Assembly (NCBI GenBank): GCA_002428015.1
Contig: DIZW01000022.1
Location: 1-22,195 of the forward strand
DNA from: Oxalobacteraceae bacterium UBA6018
GTDB lineage: Bacteria > Pseudomonadota > Gammaproteobacteria > Burkholderiales > Burkholderiaceae_D
DNA: 22,195 nucleotides
Direction: 5' to 3'
Of this stretch, positions 14,143 to 22,176 are shown in pieces; the stretch's first letter is position 1; each line of letters opens with the position of its first letter. The position numbers and the translations under genes were made by a program. The notes below the pieces were generated by a model, which was given only the letters and a program-made list of their open reading frames with translations, was not told the origin of the DNA and did not search any database.

Positions 14143-14217
14143 TCAAAGCCAGCGGTGCAGCTGCTTGAGCCAGGCGGCGCGGCTGGCGTTGGGCAGCGCG
14201 ATGGCGGAATTTTGCAT
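14143..14217 (-). CDS. Small open frame (24 residues) or 5' end of a frameshifted gene
   Basis: ATG at 14217 has a good ribosome binding site (GCGGAG, six bases upstream), unlike the oxygenase start 244 bases downstream. It encodes MQNSAIALPNASRAAWLKQL plus HRWL and then stops at TGA. Near the stop the sequence is CTGGCTTTGACGCC; removing one T would join the reading frame to DACYDTEIAAWQAGG, which is continuous with the oxygenase frame. So it could be a real leader or small protein, or the true start of the oxygenase interrupted by a one-base change or sequencing error. No homologue is recognised. Confidence 0.3.
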   Translation of the reverse strand: MQNSAIALPNASRAAWLKQLHRWL

Positions 14218-14323
14218 GTCTGACTCCGCTTTGTAGGAGTGCAGGGGGTCACGATGAACATTTCAGCGTCAATCTTTACAGCAAATAGTTATCGCACGGC
14301 AAAAAAACTTGATCGGGAACTTT

Positions 14324-14352
14324 TTCATCCACACGGCATGTTGGGATACAAT
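14324..14352 (+). promoter_or_regulatory. Putative promoter of the odh (suc) operon
   Basis: A good -10 element TACAAT (14347-14352) lies 17 bp from a weak -35, TTCATC (14324-14329). It would give a leader of roughly 170 bases before sucA. That leader (14353-14528) contains the small palindrome GGTTAGATTAACC (14480-14492) 36 bases ahead of the start codon, and nothing else recognisable. Confidence 0.4.
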
Positions 14353-14528
14353 AACCCGTGCTATTCTCCTGGTCTCGCGAATATATTGCGGAAGCAGTCA
14401 CTGTAGTCGAACACGTTGTACCAGTCCTTCCCCACAACTTGATGTGCAATCCGCTAACCGGTCAGGCCGTGTCGCGGAAGGTTAGATTAACCCGCCAAAC
14501 TCGCGAAGCGCGAAGAAAGGTGAGCAAG

Positions 14529-17384
14529 ATGATGCAAGAACAAACCGCCAATTCCTATTTGTTTGGTGGTAACGCCCCGTATGTCGAAGAACTGTACGAG
14601 GCCTACCTCAGCAATCCAGGCTCGGTGCCAGACAATTGGCGCGCCTATTTCGATACCATGCAGCATGTCCCGGCAGTCGACGGCTCCAACAAGCCCGACG
14701 TCGCGCATGCGTCCGTGATCGCCTCCTTCGCCGAACGCGCCAAGCAGGGTCCGATCCGCGTCGTCACCGCCACCGCCGATCCGGACATGGGCCGCAAGCG
14801 TGTTGCAGTTACGCAACTCATCGCCGCTCACCGTTACCTCGGTTCGCGCTGGGCCAACCTGGACCCGCTGCAGCGCCAGGAACGCCCCATGATTCCTGAA
14901 CTCGACCCGTCCTTCTACGGCTTCACCGATGCCGACATGGACACCGTGTTCAACATCAGCAACACCTATTTCGGGCCGGAGACCGCCTCCCTGCGCGACC
15001 TGCTCAACTTCCTGCGTGACACCTACTGCCGCGCCATCGGCGCCGAGTTCATGTACATCAGCGACCCGGCCGAGAAGCGCTGGCTGCAGGAAAAGCTCGA
15101 GTCGATCCGCTCCACCCCGACCTTCACGGCCGAGAAGAAGGCCCACATCCTCGAGCGCCTGACCGCGGCCGAAGGCCTGGAGCGCTACCTCCATACCCGC
15201 TACGTCGGCGTCAAGCGCTTCTCGCTCGAAGGCGGCGAATCCTTCATCGCGGCCATGGACGAGACCATCCAGCGCGCCGGCGAAAAAGGCGTGCAGGAAA
15301 TCGTGATCGGCATGGCCCACCGCGGCCGCCTGAACGTGCTGGTCAACACCCTGGGCAAGTCCCCGGCCGAACTGTTCGAGGAATTCGAAGGCAAGCACGG
15401 CGACGACCTGCCATCGGGCGACGTCAAGTACCACCAGGGCTACTCGAGCGACATCTCGACCGCCGGCGGCCCGGTGCACCTGTCGCTGGCGTTCAACCCT
15501 TCGCACCTGGAGATCGTCAACCCGGTGGTCGAAGGCTCGGTCAAGGCCCGCATGGACCGCCGCGGCGACGCCGACGGCAAGCAGGTGCTGCCGATCCTGG
15601 TGCACGGCGACGCGGCCTTCGCCGGCCAGGGCGTGGTCATGGAGACCCTGAACCTGGCCCAGACCCGCGGCTACGGCACCGGCGGCACGGTGCACATCGT
15701 GATCAACAACCAGATCGGCTTCACCACCTCCGACCCGCGCGACGCCCGTTCGACCCTGTACTGCTCGGACGTGGTCAAGATGATCGAGGCGCCGGTGCTG
15801 CACGTGAACGGCGACGACCCGGAAGCGGTCGTGCTGGCCACCCAGATCGCGCTCGACTACCGCGTCCAGTTCCAGAAGGACGTCGTGCTCGACATCATCT
15901 GCTACCGTAAGCTCGGCCACAACGAGCAGGACACCCCGGCGCTGACCCAGCCGCTGATGTACAAGAAGATCGCCAAGCACCCAGGCACCCGCAAGCTGTA
16001 CGCGGACAAGCTGGTGGCCCAGGGCACCCTGGCCGTGGACGGCGCCGAGCAGATGCAGACCGCCTTCCGCGACGCCATGGACGCCGGCAAGCACACGGTG
16101 GATCCGGTCATCACCAACTTCAAGAACAAGTACGCGGTCGACTGGCTGCCGTTCCTGAACCGCAAATGGACCGACGCCGCCGACACCGCCGTACCGCTGA
16201 CCGAACTGAAACGCCTGGCCGCGCGCATCACCAGCGTGCCTGAGCAGTTCAAGGTCCACTCGCTGGTGGAAAAAGTGCTGGCCGACCGCGCCGCGATGGG
16301 CCGCGGCGAGGCCAACCTCGACTGGGGCATGGGCGAACACCTGGCCTACGCCTCGCTGGTCTCGTCCGGTTACGCGATCCGCCTGTCCGGCCAGGACGCC
16401 GGCCGCGGCACCTTCACCCACCGCCACGCCGTGCTGCACGACCAGAACCGCGAGCGCTGGGATGCCGGCATCTACATCCCGCTGTGCAACGTCTCCGAAG
16501 GCCAGGCCCCGTTCACCGTGATCGACTCGGTGCTGTCCGAGGAAGCGGTGCTCGGCTTCGAGTACGGCTACTCGACCGCCGAGCCGAACACCCTGACCAT
16601 CTGGGAAGCCCAGTTCGGCGACTTCGTCAATGGCGCCCAGGTCGTCATCGACCAGTTCATCGCCTCGGGCGAAGTCAAGTGGGGCCGCGCCTCCGGCCTG
16701 GTCATGATGCTGCCGCACGGTTACGAAGGCCAGGGCCCGGAGCACTCCTCCGCGCGTCCCGAGCGCTTCCTCCAGCTGTGCGCCGACAACAACATGCAGG
16801 TGGTCCAGCCGACCAGCGCGTCGCAGATCTTCCACCTGCTGCGCCGCCAGATGGTGCGCCAGTTCCGCAAGCCGCTGGTCATCCTCACGCCCAAGTCGCT
16901 GCTGCGCAACAAGGACGCCGGTTCGCCGCTGAACGAACTGGCCAAGGGCGCCTTCGCCACCGTGATCGGCGAAGTGGACGACAAGATCGACGCCAAGAAG
17001 GTCAAGCGCGTGGTCGCCTGCTCGGGCAAGGTCTACTACGACCTGGTCAACGCACGCAAGACCCGCGCCCAGCAGGACACCGCGATCATCCGTATCGAAC
17101 AGCTCTATCCGTTCCCGCACAAGTCGTTCGCGGCCGAACTGAAAAAGTTCCCGAACGCGACCGAACTGGTGTGGGCGCAGGATGAACCGCAGAATCAGGG
17201 CCCATGGTTCCAGATTCAGCACAACATCTTCGAAAGCCTGGACGCCGGCCAGCGCCTGGCCTACGCGGGCCGTCCGGCCTCGGCCTCGCCGGCGGTCGGT
17301 TACGCCGACAAGCACAACGCCCAGCAGAAGGAATTGCTGGACACCGCGTTTTCGAAGCTCAAGGGTTTCGTCCTGACCAAATAA
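14529..17384 (+). CDS. sucA: 2-oxoglutarate dehydrogenase E1 component
   Basis: 951 residues, full length. E1 is the thiamine-diphosphate-dependent decarboxylase of the 2-oxoglutarate dehydrogenase complex: it decarboxylates 2-oxoglutarate and transfers the succinyl group to the lipoyl arm of E2. The N-terminus SYLFGGNAPYVEELYEAYL is the peripheral E2-binding segment typical of OdhA/SucA. The thiamine/Mg site is seen as GDAAFAGQG (360-368) through N393-N394 in VINNQIGF, with AHRGRLNVL upstream and the second-half transketolase-like domain including LPHGYEGQGPEHSSARPERF. The start is the ATG at 14529 (a second ATG follows at once), preceded by GAAAGGTGAG; upstream in-frame codons to 14358 do not look like protein. 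It is the first gene of sucA-odhB-pspC-like-lpdA. Confidence 0.98.
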   Translation: MMQEQTANSYLFGGNAPYVEELYEAYLSNPGSVPDNWRAYFDTMQHVPAVDGSNKPDVAHASVIASFAERAKQGPIRVVTATADPDMGRKRVAVTQLIAAHRYLGSRWANLDPLQRQERPMIPELDPSFYGFTDADMDTVFNISNTYFGPETASLRDLLNFLRDTYCRAIGAEFMYISDPAEKRWLQEKLESIRSTPTFTAEKKAHILERLTAAEGLERYLHTRYVGVKRFSLEGGESFIAAMDETIQRAGEKGVQEIVIGMAHRGRLNVLVNTLGKSPAELFEEFEGKHGDDLPSGDVKYHQGYSSDISTAGGPVHLSLAFNPSHLEIVNPVVEGSVKARMDRRGDADGKQVLPILVHGDAAFAGQGVVMETLNLAQTRGYGTGGTVHIVINNQIGFTTSDPRDARSTLYCSDVVKMIEAPVLHVNGDDPEAVVLATQIALDYRVQFQKDVVLDIICYRKLGHNEQDTPALTQPLMYKKIAKHPGTRKLYADKLVAQGTLAVDGAEQMQTAFRDAMDAGKHTVDPVITNFKNKYAVDWLPFLNRKWTDAADTAVPLTELKRLAARITSVPEQFKVHSLVEKVLADRAAMGRGEANLDWGMGEHLAYASLVSSGYAIRLSGQDAGRGTFTHRHAVLHDQNRERWDAGIYIPLCNVSEGQAPFTVIDSVLSEEAVLGFEYGYSTAEPNTLTIWEAQFGDFVNGAQVVIDQFIASGEVKWGRASGLVMMLPHGYEGQGPEHSSARPERFLQLCADNNMQVVQPTSASQIFHLLRRQMVRQFRKPLVILTPKSLLRNKDAGSPLNELAKGAFATVIGEVDDKIDAKKVKRVVACSGKVYYDLVNARKTRAQQDTAIIRIEQLYPFPHKSFAAELKKFPNATELVWAQDEPQNQGPWFQIQHNIFESLDAGQRLAYAGRPASASPAVGYADKHNAQQKELLDTAFSKLKGFVLTK

Positions 17385-17391
17385 TGACGGA

Positions 17392-17411
17392 GCGCCCCGC
17401 GCGCGGGGCGC
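17392..17411. other. Perfect 20-bp palindrome between sucA and odhB
   Basis: GCGCCCCGCGCGCGGGGCGC is fully self-complementary and can form a 7-8 bp GC hairpin in the mRNA. No T-run follows. It lies 7 bases after the sucA stop and 30 bases before the odhB ATG, so it may set mRNA stability or partial termination and hence the E1:E2 ratio. Confidence 0.6.
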
Positions 17412-17441
17412 CACAGCACACATCAATACGGAGTTTTAAGC

Positions 17442-18698
17442 ATGGCACAAATCGAAGTCAAGGTACCCCAGTTGTCGGAATCGGTTGCGGAAGCGACCCT
17501 GCTGGCATGGCACAAAAAAGTCGGCGAAGCCGTCACCCGCGATGAGAACATGATCGACATCGAGACCGACAAGGTCGTGCTCGAATTGCCCGCGCCCGCC
17601 GCCGGCGTGATCACCCAGATCATCAAGGCCGACGGCAGCACCGTCGTGGCCGGCGAAGTCATCGCCATCATCGACACCGAAGCCTCGGCCACCACCAGCC
17701 CGGTCGAAGTGAGCGCCGCCGCCGTCGCCAACGCGCCGATCCCGGCCGCCGCCGCCACCGCCGGCGGCCCGTCCAAGTCGGACGTGGCCATGCCCGCCGC
17801 CGCCAAGCTGCTGGCCGATAACAAGCTCACCACCGCCGACGTCACCGGCACCGGCAAGGACGGCCGCGTGACCAAGGGCGACGTGCTCGGCGCCGTCGCC
17901 GGCGGCGTCAAGCCGGCCGCGCCGGCCCCGCTGGCCGCGGCCGCACCGAAACCGGCACTGCAGCAGGTCGCCGCGCCCTCCATCGCCAGCCTGGGCCAGC
18001 GTCCGGAAGAACGCGTGCCGATGAGCCGCCTGCGCGCCCGCATCGCCGAGCGCCTGGTGCAGTCGCAGTCGACCAACGCGATCCTGACCACCTTCAACGA
18101 AGTGAACATGCAGCCGGTGATCGACCTGCGCAACAAGTACAAGGACAAGTTCGAGAAGGAGCACGGCGTCAAGCTCGGCTTCATGTCCTTCTTCGTCAAG
18201 GCGGCCGTGGCCGCGCTCAAGAAGTACCCGATCATCAACGCCTCGGTCGACGGCAACGACATCGTCTACCACGGCTACTTCGACATCGGCATCGCCGTCG
18301 GTTCGCCGCGCGGCCTGGTGGTGCCTATCCTGCGCAACGCCGACCAGATGTCGATCGCCGACATCGAGAAGAAGATCGGCGAATTCGGCGCCAAGGCCAA
18401 GGATGGCAAGCTGACCCTGGAAGACCTCACCGGCGGCACCTTCTCGATCTCCAACGGCGGCATCTTCGGCTCGATGCTGTCGACCCCGATCATCAATCCG
18501 CCGCAGTCGGCCATCCTGGGCGTGCACGCGACCAAAGACCGCGCCGTGGTCGAAAACGGCCAGGTGGTGGTGCGTCCGATGAACTACCTGGCGATGTCGT
18601 ACGACCACCGCATCATCGACGGCCGCGAAGCCGTCCTGGGCCTGGTCACGATGAAGGAAACGCTGGAAGATCCGGCGCGCCTGCTGCTCGACCTGTAA
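17442..18698 (+). CDS. odhB: Dihydrolipoyllysine succinyltransferase (2-oxoglutarate dehydrogenase E2)
   Basis: 418 residues; synonym sucB. E2 forms the core of the complex and passes the succinyl group from its lipoyl arm to CoA. A single lipoyl domain (1-77) has the modified lysine K44 in IETDKVVLEL. An Ala/Pro linker leads to the peripheral subunit-binding domain (115-150, MPAAAKLLADNKL and GTGKDGRVTKGDVL). A second Ala/Pro linker precedes the catalytic domain (about 190-418), with FNEVNMQPVIDLRNKYKDKF and the active-site motif SYDHRIIDGREAV (His389, Asp393). The sequence ends LLLDL, typical for succinyltransferases. CGGAG lies 8 bases before the ATG. It sits between sucA and a small PspC-type gene. 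Confidence 0.98.
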   Translation: MAQIEVKVPQLSESVAEATLLAWHKKVGEAVTRDENMIDIETDKVVLELPAPAAGVITQIIKADGSTVVAGEVIAIIDTEASATTSPVEVSAAAVANAPIPAAAATAGGPSKSDVAMPAAAKLLADNKLTTADVTGTGKDGRVTKGDVLGAVAGGVKPAAPAPLAAAAPKPALQQVAAPSIASLGQRPEERVPMSRLRARIAERLVQSQSTNAILTTFNEVNMQPVIDLRNKYKDKFEKEHGVKLGFMSFFVKAAVAALKKYPIINASVDGNDIVYHGYFDIGIAVGSPRGLVVPILRNADQMSIADIEKKIGEFGAKAKDGKLTLEDLTGGTFSISNGGIFGSMLSTPIINPPQSAILGVHATKDRAVVENGQVVVRPMNYLAMSYDHRIIDGREAVLGLVTMKETLEDPARLLLDL

Positions 18699-18758
18699 TA
18701 CCGGACGGCGCGCTGTTGCGGTGCGTGCCGATGCTGATGACGTTTTGCGAGGTGGATC

Positions 18759-19094
18759 ATGAATCTGTCCGAAGAAATCAAGCGTTTGCACGAACTGCAC
18801 CAGGCCGGCGCCCTGACCGATGCCGAATACGAGCAGGCCAAGGCCAAGCTGTTGTCGGCAACGGTCGACCTGAACAAGCCGTCCGCAGGTGACGGCTCCT
18901 CCATTGGCCACGATCTTTCGCAGTTGCGCCGCAGCCGTACCGACCGCTGGCTGGGCGGCGTGTGCGGCGGGCTGGCAGCCTTCACCGGCACCGAATCCTG
19001 GATCTGGCGCCTGCTGTTCGCGCTGTTCCTGATCACTTTCGGGTTCGGCCTGTTCGCCTATCTGCTGCTGTGGATCTTCGTCCCCGAAGAATAA
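18759..19094 (+). CDS. Small SHOCT + PspC-domain membrane protein
   Basis: 111 residues. The N-terminal helix pair SEEIKRLHELHQAGALTDAEYEQAKAKLL (about 4-32) follows the SHOCT pattern: leucine-rich helix, Gly, Leu/Ile-Thr, Glu-rich helix. A short Ser/Gly linker leads to a PspC-type domain (about 58-111) with RWLGGVCGGLAAFTG and a long hydrophobic stretch RLLFALFLITFGFGLFAYLLLWIFVPEE that spans the membrane. PspC proteins sense or signal envelope stress in the phage-shock response. A GAGGTG Shine-Dalgarno lies just before the ATG, and the gene is 60 bases after odhB and 15 before lpdA on the same strand, so it should be cotranscribed with the dehydrogenase complex. A role in that complex is unknown. 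Confidence 0.85.
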   Translation: MNLSEEIKRLHELHQAGALTDAEYEQAKAKLLSATVDLNKPSAGDGSSIGHDLSQLRRSRTDRWLGGVCGGLAAFTGTESWIWRLLFALFLITFGFGLFAYLLLWIFVPEE

Positions 19095-19109
19095 AACTAG
19101 GAATAATCA

Positions 19110-20543
19110 ATGAGCTCTGCAAAACAATTTGACGTGGTGGTGATCGGCGCCGGCCCCGGCGGCTACATCGCCGCCATCCGCGCCGCGCAACTGGGTTTCT
19201 CGGTCGCCTGTATCGACGAGTGGGTCAACGCCAAGGGCGGCCCCGCGCCCGGCGGCACCTGCACCAATGTCGGCTGCATCCCCTCCAAGGCGCTGCTGCA
19301 GTCGTCCGAGCACTTCGAGCACGCCGGCCATGCGTTCGCCGAGCACGGCATCGACGTGGCCGGCCTGTCGCTGAACCTGGGCCAGATGTTAAAGCGCAAG
19401 GACGGCGTCGTTAAACAGAACAACGACGGCATCCTCTACCTGCTCAAGAAGAACAAGGTCGCCTTCTTCCACGGACGCGGCAGCTTCGGCGGCGCGGCCG
19501 AAGGCGGCTACACCGTCAACGTGGCCGGCGCCGCCGCCGAGACGCTGCAGGCCAGACACGTGGTCGTGGCCACCGGCTCGAACGCGCGCGCGCTGCCCGG
19601 CGCCGCTTTCGACGAGAAGCTGATCCTGTCGAACACCGGCGCGCTGGCGCTCGACGCCGTGCCGGCCCGCCTGGGCGTGATCGGCGCCGGCGTGATCGGC
19701 CTGGAAATGGGCTCGGTCTGGCGCCGCCTGGGCGCCAAGGTGACCGTGCTCGAAGGCCTGCCGACCTTCCTCGGCGCGGTCGACGAGCAGATCGCCAAGG
19801 AAGCGCACAAGCTGTTCACCAAGCAGGGCCTGGCGGTCAACCTGGGCGTGAAGATCGACACCGTCAGCGCCGGCGCCAACGACGTCACGGTGGCCTACGT
19901 GGACGCCAAGGGCGAGGCGCACAGCGCGGTGTTCGACAAGCTGATCATCTCGATCGGCCGGGTCCCCAACACCACCGGCCTGGGCGCCGAAGCGGTCGGC
20001 CTCAAGCTCGACGAGCGCGGCTTCATCGCCGTCGACGACGACTGCAAGACCAACCTGCCCAACGTGTGGGCGGTGGGCGACGTGGTGCGCGGCCCGATGC
20101 TGGCCCACAAGGCCGAGGAAGAGGGCGTGGCGGTCGCCGAGCGCATCGCCGGCCAGCACGGCCACACCAACTTCAACACCATTCCGTGGGTGATCTACAC
20201 TTCGCCGGAGATCGCCTGGGTCGGCCAGACCGAGCAGCAGCTCAAAGCGGCCGGCGTGGCCTACAAGGCCGGCACCTTCCCGTTCCTGGCCAACGGCCGC
20301 GCGCGCGCGCTGGGCGACACCTCGGGCATGGTCAAGTTCTTGGCCGACGCCACCACCGACGAGATCCTCGGCGTGCACATCGTCGGACCGATGGCCTCCG
20401 AGCTGATCTCCGAAGCCGTGGTCGCGATGGAGTTCAAGGCCTCGAGCGAAGACATCGCCCGCATCTGCCACGCCCACCCTTCGCTGTCGGAAGCCACCAA
20501 GGAAGCCGCGCTCGCCGTCGACAAGCGTGCGTTGAACTTCTGA
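19110..20543 (+). CDS. lpdA: Dihydrolipoyl dehydrogenase (E3)
   Basis: 477 residues, full length. E3 reoxidises the dihydrolipoyl arm of E2 with FAD and NAD+. The FAD motif is VVVIGAGPGGYIAAIRAAQLG (given by positions 9-29), and the redox disulfide lies in GGTCTNVGCIPSK (C51, C56). The NAD-binding motif is LGVIGAGVIGLEMGSVW, the second FAD contact is NVWAVGDVVRGPMLAHKAEEEG, and the dimerisation domain ends with the catalytic HPSLSE (His456, Glu461). AGGAAT lies about 7 bases upstream of the ATG. Its place after odhB assigns it to the 2-oxoglutarate dehydrogenase complex, although E3 may be shared with pyruvate dehydrogenase. Confidence 0.98.
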   Translation: MSSAKQFDVVVIGAGPGGYIAAIRAAQLGFSVACIDEWVNAKGGPAPGGTCTNVGCIPSKALLQSSEHFEHAGHAFAEHGIDVAGLSLNLGQMLKRKDGVVKQNNDGILYLLKKNKVAFFHGRGSFGGAAEGGYTVNVAGAAAETLQARHVVVATGSNARALPGAAFDEKLILSNTGALALDAVPARLGVIGAGVIGLEMGSVWRRLGAKVTVLEGLPTFLGAVDEQIAKEAHKLFTKQGLAVNLGVKIDTVSAGANDVTVAYVDAKGEAHSAVFDKLIISIGRVPNTTGLGAEAVGLKLDERGFIAVDDDCKTNLPNVWAVGDVVRGPMLAHKAEEEGVAVAERIAGQHGHTNFNTIPWVIYTSPEIAWVGQTEQQLKAAGVAYKAGTFPFLANGRARALGDTSGMVKFLADATTDEILGVHIVGPMASELISEAVVAMEFKASSEDIARICHAHPSLSEATKEAALAVDKRALNF

Positions 20544-20556
20544 TCCACCTCCCCAG

Positions 20557-20582
20557 CCGGGCCGGCCACGCTGCCGGTCCGG
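20557..20582 (+). other. Strong hairpin after lpdA
   Basis: CCGGGCCGGC (20557-20566) pairs with GCCGGTCCGG (20573-20582) over 10 bp with one G-U pair and a CACGCT loop. It begins 13 bases after the lpdA stop. The following TGTTCTGT is only modestly T-rich, so it is a weak terminator or an attenuating or mRNA-protecting hairpin between the odh operon and zapE. Confidence 0.5.
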
Positions 20583-20601
20583 TGTTCTGTATCGCCCTTG
20601 C

Positions 20602-21699
20602 ATGAACGTCCAAGAGTTTTACCAGCACGCGCTGACCCAGCGCGGTTTCAAGTCCGACGCGGCGCAGCAGCGCGCCGTCGATCGCCTGCAGCAGTCGTAC
20701 CAGGAATGGGTCGACTACCGCGCGCAGCGCTCGTCGACCTTCAAACGGCTGATCAACCGCCCCGACGTGCCGCGCGGGGTCTACCTGTGGGGCGGGGTAG
20801 GGCGCGGCAAGTCGTTTTTGATGGACAGTTTCTACTCGGTGGTGCCGGTGGTGCGCAAGACCCGCCTGCACTTCCACGAATTCATGCGCGGCGTGCACCG
20901 CCAGCTCGACGACCTCAAAGGCGTGGCCAATCCGCTCGACGAGGTGGCGCGCCGCATCGCCAAGAAATACCGCCTGATCTGCTTCGACGAATTCCACGTC
21001 TCCGACATCGCCGACGCGATGATCCTGTACAACCTGCTGTCGGCGCTGTTCGCCAACGGCGTGTCGTTCATCATGACGTCCAACTACGATCCCGACCTGC
21101 TGTATCCGGACGGGCTGCACCGCGACCGCATGCTGCCGACCATCGCCCTGCTCAAGGACAAGCTGGACGTGATGAACGTCGACGCCGGCATCGACTACCG
21201 CACCCGCGCGCTCGAGCAGGTCGACAGCTACTACACGCCGCTGTCGGCCCACACCGACGAGGCGCTGCGCCACGCCTACGCGGCCCTGGCCGAGACGGCC
21301 GACGAGGATCCGCGCATCCGCATCGAGGAGCGCGAGATCCGCGCCCTGCGCCGCGCCGGCAGCATCATCTGGTTCGATTTCGCGACCCTGTGCGGCGGGC
21401 CGCGTTCGCAGAACGACTACCTCGAGATCGCCAGCCGCTTCCACACCGTGATCCTGTCGGCCATCCCGGCCATGTCGGCCTCCCAGTCGTCCGAGGCGCG
21501 CCGCTTCACCTGGCTGATCGACGTGTTCTACGACCACAAGATCAAGCTGCTGATGTCGGCCGCGGTCGCGCCCGAGCTGCTCTACACGCAAGGGGTGCTG
21601 TCGAACGAGTTCCACCGCACCGTCTCGCGTATCATGGAAATGCAATCGCGCGAATACATGCAAAGCCAGCGCCGCGCCGCCGCCGACGCGATTGCCTGA
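20602..21699 (+). CDS. zapE: Cell-division ATPase ZapE (AFG1-like)
   Basis: 365 residues. ZapE is a cytoplasmic P-loop ATPase that associates with the FtsZ ring late in division and modulates its stability; the mitochondrial relative is AFG1/LACE1. Walker A is WGGVGRGKSFLMD (G64 to S71), Walker B is LICFDEFHVSD (about 125-135), and MTSNYDPDLLYPDGLHRDRMLPTI is a typical family segment after the sensor Asn. The C-terminal part RRFTWLIDVFYDHKIKLLMSA and EFHRTVSRIMEMQS is also characteristic. The ATG has no obvious Shine-Dalgarno (upstream CGCCCTTGC) and lies 58 bases after lpdA, beyond a strong hairpin, so expression may be lower than that of the odh genes. The same gene neighbours lpdA in related betaproteobacteria (recalled, not checked). 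Confidence 0.95.
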   Translation: MNVQEFYQHALTQRGFKSDAAQQRAVDRLQQSYQEWVDYRAQRSSTFKRLINRPDVPRGVYLWGGVGRGKSFLMDSFYSVVPVVRKTRLHFHEFMRGVHRQLDDLKGVANPLDEVARRIAKKYRLICFDEFHVSDIADAMILYNLLSALFANGVSFIMTSNYDPDLLYPDGLHRDRMLPTIALLKDKLDVMNVDAGIDYRTRALEQVDSYYTPLSAHTDEALRHAYAALAETADEDPRIRIEEREIRALRRAGSIIWFDFATLCGGPRSQNDYLEIASRFHTVILSAIPAMSASQSSEARRFTWLIDVFYDHKIKLLMSAAVAPELLYTQGVLSNEFHRTVSRIMEMQSREYMQSQRRAAADAIA

Positions 21700-21710
21700 C
21701 AAGGATGCCA

Positions 21711-22176
21711 ATGACACGCCTGTTCACTATTCTCATCGCCGCGCTGCTGGCCGGCTGCTCCAGCGTGCTGCTGCCGCCCAATGTGACGCCGATCGTGCCG
21801 ACACCCTTGTCGGTGGCCCAGGCCGACCAGACGCTCGTGCGCGTCACGCGCGAGCGGGCCGAGACCGAGGCGCGCTACGCCGCCAGCGAGCAGCTGTGCT
21901 ACGCCAAGTTCTTCGTCAATAACTGCCTCGACAAGGCCAAGGAGGCGCGCCGCGGCAAGCTGGCCTACCTGAACGCGGTCGAGAACGAGAACCAGTACTA
22001 CAAGCGCAAGATGGCGGTGGAGGAGCGCGACCGCGCGCTGGCCCAGGCGCAGAAGGATTTCGACGCCGAGGAAGCGCGCCGCGCGGCCGAGCCGGCGAGC
22101 GCGCCGGCCGCCGTGCCGCCGCTGCCGCCGGCGCGCGCCACCCTGGCCGGGCGCCAGGCCGCCCACGCGGCCAAGC
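21711..22176 (+). CDS. Putative lipoprotein, 3' end missing at contig end
   Basis: About 155 genuine residues with no stop before the sequence becomes adapter. The N-terminus MTRLFTILIAALLAGCSS is a lipoprotein signal peptide with lipobox LLAGC (Cys16), and Ser at +2 favours the outer membrane. The mature part starts with a Pro-rich stretch (LLPPNVTPIVPTPL), followed by a long charged, helix-forming region (about 35-125, rich in Ala, Glu, Arg and Lys) with two cysteines (QLCYAKFFVNNCLDKAKE) and an Ala/Pro tail. No family is recognised. The ATG at 21711 is chosen with AAGGA 5 bases before it; an ATG two codons upstream overlaps that site. It follows zapE after 11 bases, so it is probably in the same transcript. 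Confidence 0.75.

Noticed and set aside
14358..14528. Extending sucA by 57 codons upstream
   Set aside because: The upstream residues do not resemble E1 N-termini, while ATG at 14529 has a good ribosome site and the canonical start region.
14487..17426. A 979-codon open frame on the minus strand opposite sucA
   Set aside because: It is a mirror of sucA codon bias. Its composition is His/Val/Gln/Arg-rich with no domain, and sucA is certain.
17436..20603. Long minus-strand open frames opposite odhB and lpdA
   Set aside because: The same codon-bias effect applies; no ribosome site or recognisable protein.
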